Notes: generated from the letters alone by a model not told the origin. A stretch of DNA of 64,000 bases from LGRD01 sp031382215 (GCA_031382215.1 JANMYQ010000193.1:1-64000); one strand, 5' to 3'; positions 8,888 through 17,806 are shown, counted from the stretch's first letter. Program-made: numbers and translations.

Positions 8888-10452
8888 GCGGCGATCTCCA
8901 AGGTCGTGCTCCCCCCGCTGCCGGGCAAGGGCTCGGGTGGGGGCGCACCGGGCGCGTGTGCCGCACCTCCCGCCGCCAACGCCAGCAATCTTTCCACCGT
9001 GATGTCGCCCCCCACCAGCTCCGCCGCGATGAGCCCGTTGCGAAACACCAGCACCCGCGTACACACCGTGGCCACCTCCTCGAAGTCGGTCGAGACCACG
9101 ATCAGCGCCGTGCCCGCCTCGGCCCGCTCGCGCAGCACGCCGTAGATCTGCCGCTTGGCGCCGACGTCGACTCCGGCGGTCGGTTCTTCCAGCACCACCA
9201 GCGGCTTGTCGAGGTGAAACCAGCGAGCCAGCACCACCTTCTGCTGGTTGCCGCCCGACAGTTGCTGCACCTCGGCAGCCGGTGCCGGCGGGTTCACGTC
9301 GAAGCGGCGAATCAGCGTCATCGCGTTGCCATGCTCCTGGCGGCGGCGCTTCAACGAGAAGCCGCCGTCGCCATGCAGGGCGGGGTGCGGGAACAGGTTT
9401 TCCAGCACGCTCATTGATGCGGCCAGGTTTTCATCGAGCCGCTCGCCGGCCACGTAGGCCACACCGGCGCGGATGGCGTCGGCCGGGCTTTCGAAGCGCG
9501 CCTCGCGCCCCAGCACCGTCATGCGCCCTGCAGACAGCGGCTCGCGCCCGAACAGCGCGCGGCTGATGGCCTCGTGCCCCGCGCCGCGCAGCCCAACCAG
9601 ACCCACCACCTCGCCACGCCGCACATGGAAGCTGACCGGGCCGGCGTTGCCGCTGGCGGCGTCGTCGAGTTGCAGCACGGCTTGCGTGCTGGTGGGCGGC
9701 GCGGCCTTGGTGACCGAAGCCGCCAAGGCCTTGCCGACGATCAGGCTCACCAGTTCGGCCTCGTCGGTCTGTGCCGTCGGGCGCACTGCCACCAGCTTGC
9801 CGTCCCGCATCACCGCGCAGCGGTCAGAGATGGCCATCACCTCGTCGAGCCGGTGCGACACGTAGATCATTGCCATGCCCTGGCGGCGCAGCTCGCGCAG
9901 CACGCCGAACAGGCGCTCCACGTCGCTCATCGGCAGGCTGGCGGAGGGTTCGTCGAGCACCAGCAGGCGGGCCTGAACTTCGAGCGCGCGGCCGATCGCG
10001 AGCAGCGATTTTTCGGCCCGCGTGAGCGAGAACACGCGCCGCTCGGGGTCGATGTTGCAGCCCACGCGCGCCATCACTCGTTGGGCCGCGACGTTGGCGG
10101 CGCGCCAATCCACCAAGCCGAAGCGGCGTGGGTAGCCCATGCCCAGCGCCACGTTCTCGGCGACCGTCATCCAGTCGACGAGGCCCAGGTCCTGGTGGAT
10201 GAAGGCGACCGGCTGGTGCGTGCGGTCGCTGCTGCGCCACTGCGATTCGGGCTGGCCGTCGAACAACATTTCGCCGCGGTCGGCCGGGTAAATGCCGGCC
10301 AGCAGCTTGATCAGGGTGGACTTGCCGGCGCCGTTTTCGCCCAGCAGCGCGACGATCTCGCCCGCGCCCACGTCAAAGCTCACGTCGTCGACGGCCTGGG
10401 TGCCGCCGAAGCGTTTGCTGACGGCCTGAAAGCTCAGGATCGGTGCATTCAT
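8884..10452 (-). CDS. Sugar ABC transporter ATP-binding protein
   Basis: 522-residue double ATPase of the RbsA/MglA type. The first nucleotide-binding domain has an intact Walker A (GENGAGKST, residues 38-46) and LLVLDEPSASLP, but its signature is unusual (SLTRAEKSLLAIGRAL). The second has a degenerate Walker A (GLRGAGHEA) with a canonical LSGGNQQKV signature, as is usual for this family. The ATG at 10452 is preferred over a GTG at 10470 on alignment; neither has a clear ribosome-binding site. It is the first gene of the operon ATPase-permease-binding protein and is transcribed away from the LacI regulator. Confidence 0.9.
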   Translation of the reverse strand: MNAPILSFQAVSKRFGGTQAVDDVSFDVGAGEIVALLGENGAGKSTLIKLLAGIYPADRGEMLFDGQPESQWRSSDRTHQPVAFIHQDLGLVDWMTVAENVALGMGYPRRFGLVDWRAANVAAQRVMARVGCNIDPERRVFSLTRAEKSLLAIGRALEVQARLLVLDEPSASLPMSDVERLFGVLRELRRQGMAMIYVSHRLDEVMAISDRCAVMRDGKLVAVRPTAQTDEAELVSLIVGKALAASVTKAAPPTSTQAVLQLDDAASGNAGPVSFHVRRGEVVGLVGLRGAGHEAISRALFGREPLSAGRMTVLGREARFESPADAIRAGVAYVAGERLDENLAASMSVLENLFPHPALHGDGGFSLKRRRQEHGNAMTLIRRFDVNPPAPAAEVQQLSGGNQQKVVLARWFHLDKPLVVLEEPTAGVDVGAKRQIYGVLRERAEAGTALIVVSTDFEEVATVCTRVLVFRNGLIAAELVGGDITVERLLALAAGGAAHAPGAPPPEPLPGSGGSTTLEIAA

Positions 10453-10478
10453 GGGGAGCCGATCTTGCACCGAGAAAC

Positions 10479-10490
10479 GTTACCGGTAAC
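10479..10490. promoter_or_regulatory. LacI/GntR-type operator 1
   Basis: Perfect 12-base palindrome GTTACCGGTAAC, 27 bases upstream of the ABC operon start and inside the divergent intergenic region. It matches the core I recall for E. coli GntR/IdnR gluconate operators, and LacI-family operators typically have a central CG step. It is a strong candidate site for the divergently encoded LacI-family regulator. Confidence 0.7.
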
Positions 10491-10575
10491 TAGGCTTTTC
10501 CCCGAGAGAATTCTTGCCGAGCCCGGCTCTATCATCCGCCCCACCACGCGCCGAGCGCCCGGCCGCGCGGATTTT

Positions 10576-10587
10576 GTTATCGGTATC
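10576..10587. promoter_or_regulatory. LacI/GntR-type operator 2, imperfect
   Basis: GTTATCGGTATC differs from operator 1 at two positions and lies 97 bases from it, 26 bases upstream of the regulator start codon. The pair could allow looping and autoregulation of the divergent promoters. Confidence is lower because of the mismatches. Confidence 0.5.
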
Positions 10588-10612
10588 CCGTCGCTCTGGA
10601 TCGGGAGTTTGT

Positions 10613-11692
10613 TTGCCCCAGCCCAAGAAACCCCTCGCCAGCTCCGCCCTGCCCGCCAGCCGCGCCCTGCGCCAGGTGACGATGGCCGACGTGGCGGCGC
10701 GTGTGGGCGTGTCGAAGATGACGGTGTCGCGCGCGCTGAACCGCAGCGGCAGCAGCGAGCGCAGCACCTCCGAGGCGCTGCGCCAGCGCGTGCTGCAAGC
10801 CTGCGAAGAGATGGGCTATGTGATCGACCACACGGCGCGCACCTTCTCTTCCAAGCGCTCGGGGTTTGTTGCCGCGGTGATCCCGTCGCTGAACAACTCC
10901 AACTTCTCGGAAACGGCGCAAGGCATCACCGCCGCCGTCGAAGCGAGCGGCCTGCAATTGCTGCTGGGTTACTCCGACTACCGCGTCGAGACCGAAGAAC
11001 AACTGGTGCGCGCGATGCTGATGCGGCGCCCGGAAGGCGTGATCCTGACCGGCGGCAGCCACACGCCGCAGACCCGCGCGATGCTGCGCGGTGCCGGCGT
11101 GCCGGTGGTCGAAACCTGGGACCTGCCGCAGGAGCCGATCGAACACACGGTGGGCTTTTCGAACGCGCAGGCCGCGGCCACGATGGTGCGCCACCTGCAC
11201 GCGCGCCACTACCGCCGCATCGCCTTCATCGGCGGCACTTCGAACCGCGACACGCGCGGTGCCGACCGCCGGCGCGGCTACAGCGAGGCGATCCAGGCGC
11301 TCGGCCTGCCGGCCGGTCGCGTGATCTCGTTCGGCCAGCCGCCGATCTCGATGGCGCAAGGTGCCGAGGCGATGGCGCAACTGGTAAAGCAGTGGCCCGA
11401 CGTGGACGCGGTGGTGTGCGTGTCCGACCTGTCTGCCTTCGGCGCCTTGACCGAATGCCAGCGGCGCGGCTGGCGCGTGCCAGACCAGATCGCGATTGCC
11501 GGCTTCGGTGACTTCGAGGTCGCGAAGAACTGCCACCCGCGGCTCACGACCGTGGCCTTGGATTGCATCGGCATCGGCCGCGCCGCCGGCGAGTTGTTGC
11601 TGCGTGCGATCGACGCAGCGCGCATCGGCCAGCGGCTGCCGCCGGAGACGGTGCTGATACCGTTCCGGATCGAGCAGCGTGAAAGTACTTGA
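10613..11692 (+). CDS. LacI-family transcriptional regulator (GntR-like)
   Basis: 359-residue repressor with an N-terminal helix-turn-helix (VTMADVAARVGVSKMTVSRALNR, residues about 22-43) and a periplasmic-binding-protein-like effector domain. The start is TTG at 10613, with GGGAG ending five bases before it; the longer upstream frame is low-complexity. Its helix-turn-helix resembles gluconate repressors of the GntR/IdnR group, and two matching palindromes lie directly upstream. It probably controls both the divergent ABC importer and the dehydrogenase gene that follows 25 bases downstream. The effector is likely gluconate or a related sugar acid (inference). Confidence 0.88.
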   Translation: MPQPKKPLASSALPASRALRQVTMADVAARVGVSKMTVSRALNRSGSSERSTSEALRQRVLQACEEMGYVIDHTARTFSSKRSGFVAAVIPSLNNSNFSETAQGITAAVEASGLQLLLGYSDYRVETEEQLVRAMLMRRPEGVILTGGSHTPQTRAMLRGAGVPVVETWDLPQEPIEHTVGFSNAQAAATMVRHLHARHYRRIAFIGGTSNRDTRGADRRRGYSEAIQALGLPAGRVISFGQPPISMAQGAEAMAQLVKQWPDVDAVVCVSDLSAFGALTECQRRGWRVPDQIAIAGFGDFEVAKNCHPRLTTVALDCIGIGRAAGELLLRAIDAARIGQRLPPETVLIPFRIEQREST

Positions 11693-11717
11693 AGCAACCC
11701 TCCAGAAAGGCCACGCC

Positions 11718-12479
11718 ATGAAAATCTTCGACCTGACCGGCCGCACGGCCCTCATCACCGGCGCCAGCAAAGGCATCGGCTACGCGCTCGCGCAGGCGCT
11801 GGCCACGGCCGGCGCGCGCGTGGTGCTCAATGCGCGCGACGCCGCCAAGCTGCAAGAGGCACGGCTGGCCCTGCAAGGCCAGGGTTTCCAGGCCGAGGCC
11901 GTGGCCTTCGACGTGACCGATGCCGATGCCGTCGAAGCCGGCGTGGCGAAGGTCGAGGCCGAGGTCGGCGCGATCGACATCCTGATCAACAACGCAGGCA
12001 TGCAGCACCGCAGCCCGTTCGCCGAGTTCCCCACCGACGCCTGGCACAAGATCACCAGCACCAACATCGACAGCGTGTTCTTCGTCGGCCGCGCGGTGGC
12101 GCAGCGCATGATCCCGCGCAAGCAGGGCAAGATCATCAACGTGTGCTCGGTGCAAAGCGAACTCGGCCGCCCCGGCATCGCGCCCTACGCCGCCACCAAG
12201 GGCGCCGTGAAGATGTTGACCAAGGGCATGGCCATCGACCTGGGCAAACACGGCATCCAGGTCAACGGCCTCGGGCCGGGCTACTTCAAGACCGAACTGA
12301 ACCAGGCCTTGGTGGCCGACCCTGCGTTCAGTAGCTGGCTCGCCGGGCGCACGCCGGCGGGGCGCTGGGGGAATGTCGAGGAGCTGGGCGGCGCGGCGGT
12401 GTTTCTGGCGTCGGATGCGTCGAGCTTTGTCAGTGGGCACATCCTGTACGTGGATGGGGGGATCACGGCGAGTTTGTAG
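11718..12479 (+). CDS. SDR oxidoreductase, gluconate 5-dehydrogenase-like
   Basis: 253-residue classical short-chain dehydrogenase. Cofactor motif TGASKGIG at residues 14-21, NNAG at 91-94, catalytic Ser144, Tyr157 and Lys161. The segments INVCSVQSELGRPGI and VNGLGPGYFKTELNQALV closely resemble IdnO/Gno, which interconvert D-gluconate and 5-ketogluconate with NAD(P)H in the cytoplasm. The ATG at 11718 has AGAAAGG upstream. It lies directly behind the LacI-family regulator, which supports a role in sugar-acid catabolism fed by the divergent importer. Exact substrate is inferred. Confidence 0.82.
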   Translation: MKIFDLTGRTALITGASKGIGYALAQALATAGARVVLNARDAAKLQEARLALQGQGFQAEAVAFDVTDADAVEAGVAKVEAEVGAIDILINNAGMQHRSPFAEFPTDAWHKITSTNIDSVFFVGRAVAQRMIPRKQGKIINVCSVQSELGRPGIAPYAATKGAVKMLTKGMAIDLGKHGIQVNGLGPGYFKTELNQALVADPAFSSWLAGRTPAGRWGNVEELGGAAVFLASDASSFVSGHILYVDGGITASL

Positions 12480-12513
12480 TGACCCTGGCGGGCGACTGCC
12501 ATGCTTCGGATCA

Positions 12514-13665
12514 CTACCTCTTCATGGCCGTGGCGTCGTCATCCCCCGCAGCTCGAGCAGTCAGGTACTTGAGCCAGGGCGCATTGGTGACGGTAGACGC
12601 ACGTTGAGCCACGCCCAACGGAAGAAAGGCTTGAAACACCCGCTCTCGGAATTCGGCGGCACGCTTGGTGACTGAAAACCTGAAGTCATCATTGATCTGG
12701 CTGAAGAGCAACCGTTGCGTTGACGAGGTGGCCCGCTGCGCGATACCACTCAAGTGCGCGTGGTACCCGGCGATGAGAGCATCAACGGTACCTGCGACCT
12801 CCACCCCAGCCATGTAGGCCTTGGCCAACTGCGACTCTGTGATCACCCCGGATCGAATCAACTCCTGCATTACCGGGAGCACGTCCTTGTAGCCGCCTGT
12901 GCCCCAGACCCCCGTCGCATTGCATTTGAGCCACTCGGTCGTGCCTTCGCGAACCAGCGCTTGATCGTTTCCCTCGATCTTGCGGGTGTAGGCGTCGTAC
13001 TCAGGAGACGTGCACCAATGGATCATCTCGTGGACCAGCGTATCGAGCTTGGGCTTCGGAAACTCGATGCTCCGGTTCAACGGCGCGAAGTTGCCCGCCA
13101 GTCTCGCGGGCAGGGCCCGATCAAGGTTGTCCCAAAAGGGCGTCATTCCAGATACTTCGCCCGTTGGCTTGGTCAGCCCCAGATCCGCGAATCTGTGCCC
13201 CCAGGATTCGGGGCGTTTGTGCCACAGGAAACAGGTGCAGGGCGCGTTCGTCTCAAGCGACTGGTTCACGAATTGGGCGCGCACGGCGTTGGCAAACTCG
13301 GCCGGAAGCACGTCGTCGTACTTGGCGAGGACGATCCGGCCCGCCTCGGCGAGGCGCTCGATGGCCTTGCGGTTTTCTGCCCGCTCCAGCCAGACCTTCA
13401 GACGCTCCTTCGAGAAGCGGTCTCGGTATTGCTTGAGGAGCGCCCCAAACTCATCGTTCTCGTCATCATCGAGATCCTCGTCGGCAAGTCTCTTGGCCTT
13501 GAACTTGGCCAGAAGTTCATCGAATCGACCTGGGGAACCTGGCATTCGAGGGACGACCCGCTTGCCGGGACAGAAGTGCAGCGCGCTGGGCCGCCTCGCG
13601 TTGAATGGCACATACACGCCGCAGACCTCGCACAGGCCCGGAGGATTACGCAGAGAAGTGGCCAT
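12514..13665 (-). CDS. Unrecognised protein with HExxH zinc-protease-like motif
   Basis: 383 residues, no family recognised. An N-terminal Cys pair (Cys12, Cys15) with Cys32 could form a small zinc site. A flexible acidic stretch (ADEDLDDDENDE, residues 61-72) follows. Residues 212-216 are HEMIH, with Glu240 and Glu244 in REGTTEWL 24-28 residues later, which is the spacing expected for a gluzincin-type metallopeptidase. There is no signal peptide. The ATG at 13665 has AGGGAG upstream. By eye the base composition is lower in GC than the neighbours, and it lies next to tRNA-Ser, so acquisition by transfer is possible. Confidence 0.6.
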   Translation of the reverse strand: MATSLRNPPGLCEVCGVYVPFNARRPSALHFCPGKRVVPRMPGSPGRFDELLAKFKAKRLADEDLDDDENDEFGALLKQYRDRFSKERLKVWLERAENRKAIERLAEAGRIVLAKYDDVLPAEFANAVRAQFVNQSLETNAPCTCFLWHKRPESWGHRFADLGLTKPTGEVSGMTPFWDNLDRALPARLAGNFAPLNRSIEFPKPKLDTLVHEMIHWCTSPEYDAYTRKIEGNDQALVREGTTEWLKCNATGVWGTGGYKDVLPVMQELIRSGVITESQLAKAYMAGVEVAGTVDALIAGYHAHLSGIAQRATSSTQRLLFSQINDDFRFSVTKRAAEFRERVFQAFLPLGVAQRASTVTNAPWLKYLTARAAGDDDATAMKR

Positions 13666-13817
13666 GGCTCCCTCGTTTCTCGTCTTTGTCCATCGGCAGT
13701 GAGCACTTGGTGAGATGGTACGTCCAACCCGGTGGGGGAGAAAGCGCAACGACTCGCTCCTGACCTGACGCTTTCCGTAGGGCCGGGGCTGCAGAGCCGG
13801 TAGGCGGCCCTGAAATG

Positions 13818-13841
13818 AAAAGAGCCGCTCGCGGCGGCTCT
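13818..13841 (-). terminator. Rho-independent terminator of tRNA-Ser
   Basis: AGAGCCGC pairs with GCGGCTCT around a short CG-rich loop (13821-13841). On the minus strand it is followed by a run of T, just downstream of the tRNA 3' end. Typical intrinsic terminator. Confidence 0.8.
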
Positions 13842-13848
13842 GTTTCAT

Positions 13849-13936
<88 letters not shown>

Positions 13937-13992
13937 GGTGTTCGTTCAGATCAGCAGGTCGATGCCGAGCCGGCAATTCTAGCCGAGGCTTT

Positions 13993-14811
13993 TCAGGCGA
14001 TCGTGTTCAGTGTCAGGCCGCTCAGGCGCGGGTCGCTCAGGCGGGTTTGCCAGCGTTGGCCGGGCAGCAGCGGCCAGGCGTCGGTGATGGTGCCGGTGGT
14101 GACCACGTCGCCAGGCAGGATGGGCCAGCGCTGCGTTTGCGCGGCCATCGCATCAACCCACAGGCGCAGCGCGTTCAGCGGGCCGTCGAGCACGACGGTG
14201 GCGGCGCCACGGTCCACCGGCTCACCGCCGCGCAGCAGTTCGACCTGCAGTGCCGCGAGCTCGGGGCCGAGGTGGTCGAATCGGCCGACCGGCACTTGCG
14301 GGCCGATCAGCAGGCGGCCGTGCAGCGCGAAGTCGGCCACGGTGTCGGGCGCCTTGAAACGCCACGAGTCGTAGTGCGTGTGCACGATCTCGAAACCGTG
14401 TGCGACCCAAGCCAGGCAGCCGGTCAGCTCGGCCTCGCTCATGCCGCCGCGCGGCGTGGCGCTGAAGCCGAACACGACCTCGGGTTCGAGGCGCGGTTGG
14501 GACAGGCCGGCGAGCGACACGTCGGCCACCGCACCGTCGAGTTGCCGCGTGGTCGTGCTCCACACCGGCCCCCAGATCGGCTCGTGCACGCCGTACACCG
14601 GCCAGATGCTGCGGTTGGTGAAGCCGATCTTGTAGCCCAGCGTTCGCTCGCCGCGCGCGAGACGCAGCGTGCGGGCGTGGTCGGCGACGACGAACGCATC
14701 GGCCATCGAGAACGCGGCGCCGCGCGAAGTGATCGTGGGCGCGAGCGTGGCAGCGTCGTAGGCGGCCAGCAACTCGGTGGCCAGGGCCTGGGGGGCAAGG
14801 GTCGTCGTCAT
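13993..14811 (-). CDS. 2-keto-4-pentenoate hydratase family protein
   Basis: 272-residue member of the fumarylacetoacetase-like hydratase/decarboxylase superfamily (MhpD/HpaH/DmpE-like). Visible features are YKIGFTN near residue 60, LEPEVVFGF with the metal-binding acidic residues, and GDVVTTGTITDAWPL near the C-terminus. Such enzymes hydrate 2-hydroxy-2,4-dienoates or decarboxylate 4-oxalocrotonate in aromatic meta-cleavage pathways; no other pathway gene is nearby. Its ATG at 14811 overlaps the serS stop by four bases, so it is translationally coupled to serS. The substrate cannot be told from sequence. Confidence 0.78.
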   Translation of the reverse strand: MTTTLAPQALATELLAAYDAATLAPTITSRGAAFSMADAFVVADHARTLRLARGERTLGYKIGFTNRSIWPVYGVHEPIWGPVWSTTTRQLDGAVADVSLAGLSQPRLEPEVVFGFSATPRGGMSEAELTGCLAWVAHGFEIVHTHYDSWRFKAPDTVADFALHGRLLIGPQVPVGRFDHLGPELAALQVELLRGGEPVDRGAATVVLDGPLNALRLWVDAMAAQTQRWPILPGDVVTTGTITDAWPLLPGQRWQTRLSDPRLSGLTLNTIA

Positions 14812-16118
14812 GCGCGCAACTCCGTCAAACCGCCCATGTAGGGCCGCAAGGCTTCGGGGATCGTGATCGAACCGTCGGCGTTCTGGCCGTTTTCGAGCAC
14901 CGCAACCAGCGTGCGGCCGACCGCGAGGCCCGAGCCGTTCAAGGTGTGCACCAGGTCGTTCTTGCCCAACGCATTCTTGAAGCGTGCCTGCATGCGGCGC
15001 GCCTGGAAGGCCTCGCAGTTGGAGCACGAGCTGATCTCGCGGTAGGTGTTCTGCGCCGGCAGCCACACCTCGAGGTCGTAGGTCTTGGTCGAGCCGAAGC
15101 CCATGTCGCCGGTACACAGCGCCACCACGCGGTAGGGCAGGCCGAGCTTCTGCAGCACGGCTTCGGCATGGCCGACCATCTCTTCGAGCGCGTCGTAGCT
15201 GGTGTCGGGGTGCACGATCTGCACCATCTCGACTTTGTCGAACTGGTGCTGGCGGATCATGCCGCGTGTGTCGCGGCCCGCGCTGCCGGCTTCGCTGCGA
15301 AAGCACGGGCTGTGCGCGGTGAGCTTGACGGGCAGGTCGGCCAACGCCAGCACACGTTCGCGCACGGTGTTGGTCAGCGAGATCTCGCTGGTGGAGATGA
15401 GGTACTGCTCCTGCTGCGCCTCGTCGGCCTGCGCGCCGTCGCTGCCGCGGTAGACCCAGAACATGTCGTCCTTGAACTTCGGCAGTTGCCCCGTGCCTTC
15501 GAGCACCTCGCGGTTGACGATGTAGGGCGTGTAGCACTCTGTGTAGCCGTGCGCTTGCGTCTGCAGGTCGAGCATGAACTGCGCGAGCGCGCGGTGCAGC
15601 CGGGCAATCGGACCGCGCAGAAAGCTGAAGCGCGAGCCGGACAGCTTGGCGCCGGTGTCGAAGTCCAGCCCCAGCGGCGCACCCAGGTCGACGTGGTCTT
15701 TCGGCGTGAAGGCAAAACTCGCCGGCGTGCCCCAGCGCCGCACCTCGACGTTGCCGCGTTCGTCGGCACCGACCGGCACGCTGTCGTGCGGCAGGTTGGG
15801 CACGGCCATCAGCATCGCCTGCAGCTCGGCCTGGATCGCGTCGAGCCGCTCGGCCGAGGCCTTCAACTCGTCGGCCAGGGCGTTCACTTCGGTCATCACC
15901 GCGGCGGCGTCCTGTCCCTTGGCCTTGAGCTGGCCGATCTGCTTGGACAGGCTGTTGCGTCTGGCCTGCAGGTCTTCGGTGCGGGTCTGGATCGCCTTGC
16001 GCTCGGCCTCGAGCGACGAGAAGGATTCGACATCGAGGAAGGGTTGCGGCGCCTGGCGCTTTTCGAGCCGGGCGATGACTTGCGCAAGGTCTTTGCGCAG
16101 CAGGGTGATGTCGAGCAT
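14808..16118 (-). CDS. serS: Seryl-tRNA synthetase
   Basis: 436 residues, the normal length. An N-terminal coiled-coil arm that binds the long variable arm of tRNA-Ser spans about residues 25-105, followed by the class II catalytic core with motif 2 (PCFRSEAGSAGRDTRGMIRQ) and motif 3 near the C-terminus (GSGLAVGRTLVAVLE). It charges tRNA-Ser and tRNA-Sec with serine. The start MLDITLLRKDL matches the family. ispH lies about 100 bases upstream in the same direction, and tRNA-Ser (CGA) is located about 0.9 kb downstream. Confidence 0.96.
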   Translation of the reverse strand: MLDITLLRKDLAQVIARLEKRQAPQPFLDVESFSSLEAERKAIQTRTEDLQARRNSLSKQIGQLKAKGQDAAAVMTEVNALADELKASAERLDAIQAELQAMLMAVPNLPHDSVPVGADERGNVEVRRWGTPASFAFTPKDHVDLGAPLGLDFDTGAKLSGSRFSFLRGPIARLHRALAQFMLDLQTQAHGYTECYTPYIVNREVLEGTGQLPKFKDDMFWVYRGSDGAQADEAQQEQYLISTSEISLTNTVRERVLALADLPVKLTAHSPCFRSEAGSAGRDTRGMIRQHQFDKVEMVQIVHPDTSYDALEEMVGHAEAVLQKLGLPYRVVALCTGDMGFGSTKTYDLEVWLPAQNTYREISSCSNCEAFQARRMQARFKNALGKNDLVHTLNGSGLAVGRTLVAVLENGQNADGSITIPEALRPYMGGLTELRA

Positions 16119-16219
16119 GGGCAACCGGCGCCGCGCGGCGCCACCGAAGTGGAAGACGTTGAGCTGCGGATTGTAGGCAGCGCGGGGGTGCGCAGTCCCG
16201 GTGCGCAGCCCCTGGCCAC

Positions 16220-17185
16220 TCAACCGGGGTCGAGCAAGCCCATCGCCTTGTCGCCCAGGCCCATCGGCAACGGGAACTGGATCGTCTCTTCGACCCCGGG
16301 CACGCTGCGCACCGACACCGCGCCCAGCGCGCGCAGCCGGTGAATCACCTGCTTGACCAGGATCTCGGGTGCAGACGCGCCGGCCGTCAGCCCCACCGTG
16401 CGCTTGCCGGCAAACCACGACGGCTTCAGGTCGTCGGGTGCATCGACCATGTAGGCCTCGGTGCCCAGGCGCTGCGCCAGTTCGCGCAGGCGGTTGCTGT
16501 TCGAGCTGGTCGGGCTGCCGACCACGATGACGATGTCCACCGTGGGGGCCAGCACCTTCACTGCGTCTTGGCGGTTCTGGGTGGCGTAACAGATGTCTTG
16601 CTGCTTGGGCTCGCGCACGCTCGGGAAACGCAGCTTCACGGCGGCCAGGATCTCGGCCGCGTCATCCACCGACAGCGTGGTCTGCGTGACGACGGCGAGT
16701 TTGTCGGCCTGCTTCACTTGCACGGTCGCCACGTCGGCCACGTCTTCGACGAGGTAGATGCCTTCGTTCAACTGGCCCATCGTGCCTTCGACCTCGGGGT
16801 GGCCCTTGTGGCCGATCATGATGAAGTCGTAACCCTGCTTGTGCAGCTTGGCCACTTCGACGTGCACCTTGGTCACCAGCGGGCAGGTGGCGTCGAACAC
16901 GTTGAAGCCGCGCGCCGCCGCCTCCCTGCGCACTTCCTGGCTCACGCCGTGGGCGCTGAACACCAGCGTGGCGCCGGGCGGCACGTCGGCCAGGTCTTCG
17001 ATGAAGATCGCGCCTTTGGCTTTCAGGTCGTCGACCACATAGGTGTTGTGCACGATCTCGTGGCGCACGTAGATCGGCGCGCCGAACTTCTTCAGCGCAC
17101 GTTCGACGATCTCGATGGCACGGTCCACACCGGCGCAAAAACCGCGCGGCTCGGCCAGCACCACGTCTTCCAGGGTTCCACTCAT
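16220..17185 (-). CDS. ispH: 4-hydroxy-3-methylbut-2-enyl diphosphate reductase
   Basis: 321 residues. IspH performs the last step of the MEP isoprenoid pathway, making IPP and DMAPP at a [4Fe-4S] cluster. The three cluster cysteines are visible in PRGFCAGV, FDATCPLV and QDICYATQNRQ; VEGTMGQ carries the catalytic Glu, and SAHGVS and VGSPTSSNSNRL are also conserved. ATG at 17185 overlaps the fkpB stop by one base; a GTG one codon earlier is also possible. The fkpB-ispH pairing is conserved in proteobacteria and suggests cotranscription. Confidence 0.95.
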   Translation of the reverse strand: MSGTLEDVVLAEPRGFCAGVDRAIEIVERALKKFGAPIYVRHEIVHNTYVVDDLKAKGAIFIEDLADVPPGATLVFSAHGVSQEVRREAAARGFNVFDATCPLVTKVHVEVAKLHKQGYDFIMIGHKGHPEVEGTMGQLNEGIYLVEDVADVATVQVKQADKLAVVTQTTLSVDDAAEILAAVKLRFPSVREPKQQDICYATQNRQDAVKVLAPTVDIVIVVGSPTSSNSNRLRELAQRLGTEAYMVDAPDDLKPSWFAGKRTVGLTAGASAPEILVKQVIHRLRALGAVSVRSVPGVEETIQFPLPMGLGDKAMGLLDPG

Positions 17186-17634
17186 CACAACACCCCGATC
17201 AGTTGCACTTCGAAGGTCACCGGCCGGCCGGCCAGAGGGTGGTTGAAGTCGAACAGCAGGGAGTCGCCGCCGACCTCGCGCACCACGCCGGCGTAGGCGC
17301 CCTGGCCGTCGGGCGTGGGGAACTGCACCACGTCGCCGACGTTGTAGCGCTCGTCGGCATCGCCCAACTCATCGAGCAGCGAACGCTTGACTCTTTGCAG
17401 CAGCTCCGGGTTGCGCTGGCCGAAGGCCTCGCCGGGTGCGAGCTCGAACTTTGCACGTGTGCCTTCGTTCATGCCCATCAGTTTGGCCTCGACCGCGGGC
17501 GCCAATTCTCCGGTGCCCAGCGACAAGGTGGCGGGCTTGTCATTGAAGGTGTTGATCAGGTCGTCGCCCTCCGGGCCGGCCAGGCGGTAGTGCAGCGTCA
17601 GGAACGATCCGGCTTGGACTTGGTTCAAGGACAT
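17185..17634 (-). CDS. fkpB: FKBP-type peptidyl-prolyl isomerase (SlpA-like)
   Basis: 149-residue FKBP of the SlpA/FkpB subgroup: an FKBP fold interrupted by an IF (insert-in-flap) chaperone domain, with FDKPATL-like and GEAFGQRNPELLQRV motifs. These cytoplasmic proteins assist proline isomerisation and folding. It lies directly upstream of ispH with overlapping stop and start codons, the usual arrangement. The start MSLNQVQAGSFLTL matches the family length. Confidence 0.9.
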   Translation of the reverse strand: MSLNQVQAGSFLTLHYRLAGPEGDDLINTFNDKPATLSLGTGELAPAVEAKLMGMNEGTRAKFELAPGEAFGQRNPELLQRVKRSLLDELGDADERYNVGDVVQFPTPDGQGAYAGVVREVGGDSLLFDFNHPLAGRPVTFEVQLIGVL

Positions 17635-17679
17635 TCCTTGTTCGATAGACTGAGGCTGATTTTACGAGGCCGAATGACA

Positions 17680-17765
17680 CCACCCCCGACGCGGCTGCGC
17701 CGCCTCCCCCTCGAAGGGGGCAACGCCAGCGGCCGGGCAGAGCCCGATCCGCGGCGTTCGCTTGG
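17680..17765. repeat. GC-rich intergenic repeat with CCCCCTCGAAGGGGG hairpin
   Basis: The divergent gap between fkpB and radC carries a palindrome, CCCCC TCGAA GGGGG at 17706-17720, followed by GCAACGCCAGCGGCCGGGCAG and a CGCGGCGTTCGCTTGG-like end. I recall closely similar units scattered between genes in Comamonadaceae and relatives, so this is probably a family of extragenic palindromic elements. It may influence mRNA ends but has no coding potential. Confidence 0.5.
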
Positions 17766-17806
17766 TGACGCTGTCACGTCAAGCGTTACCCGGGATGGGC
17801 CATGAC

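Noticed and set aside
6563..9145. 860-codon plus-strand frame opposite the sugar ABC importer
   Set aside because: Antisense to recognised importer genes and without any recognisable motif.
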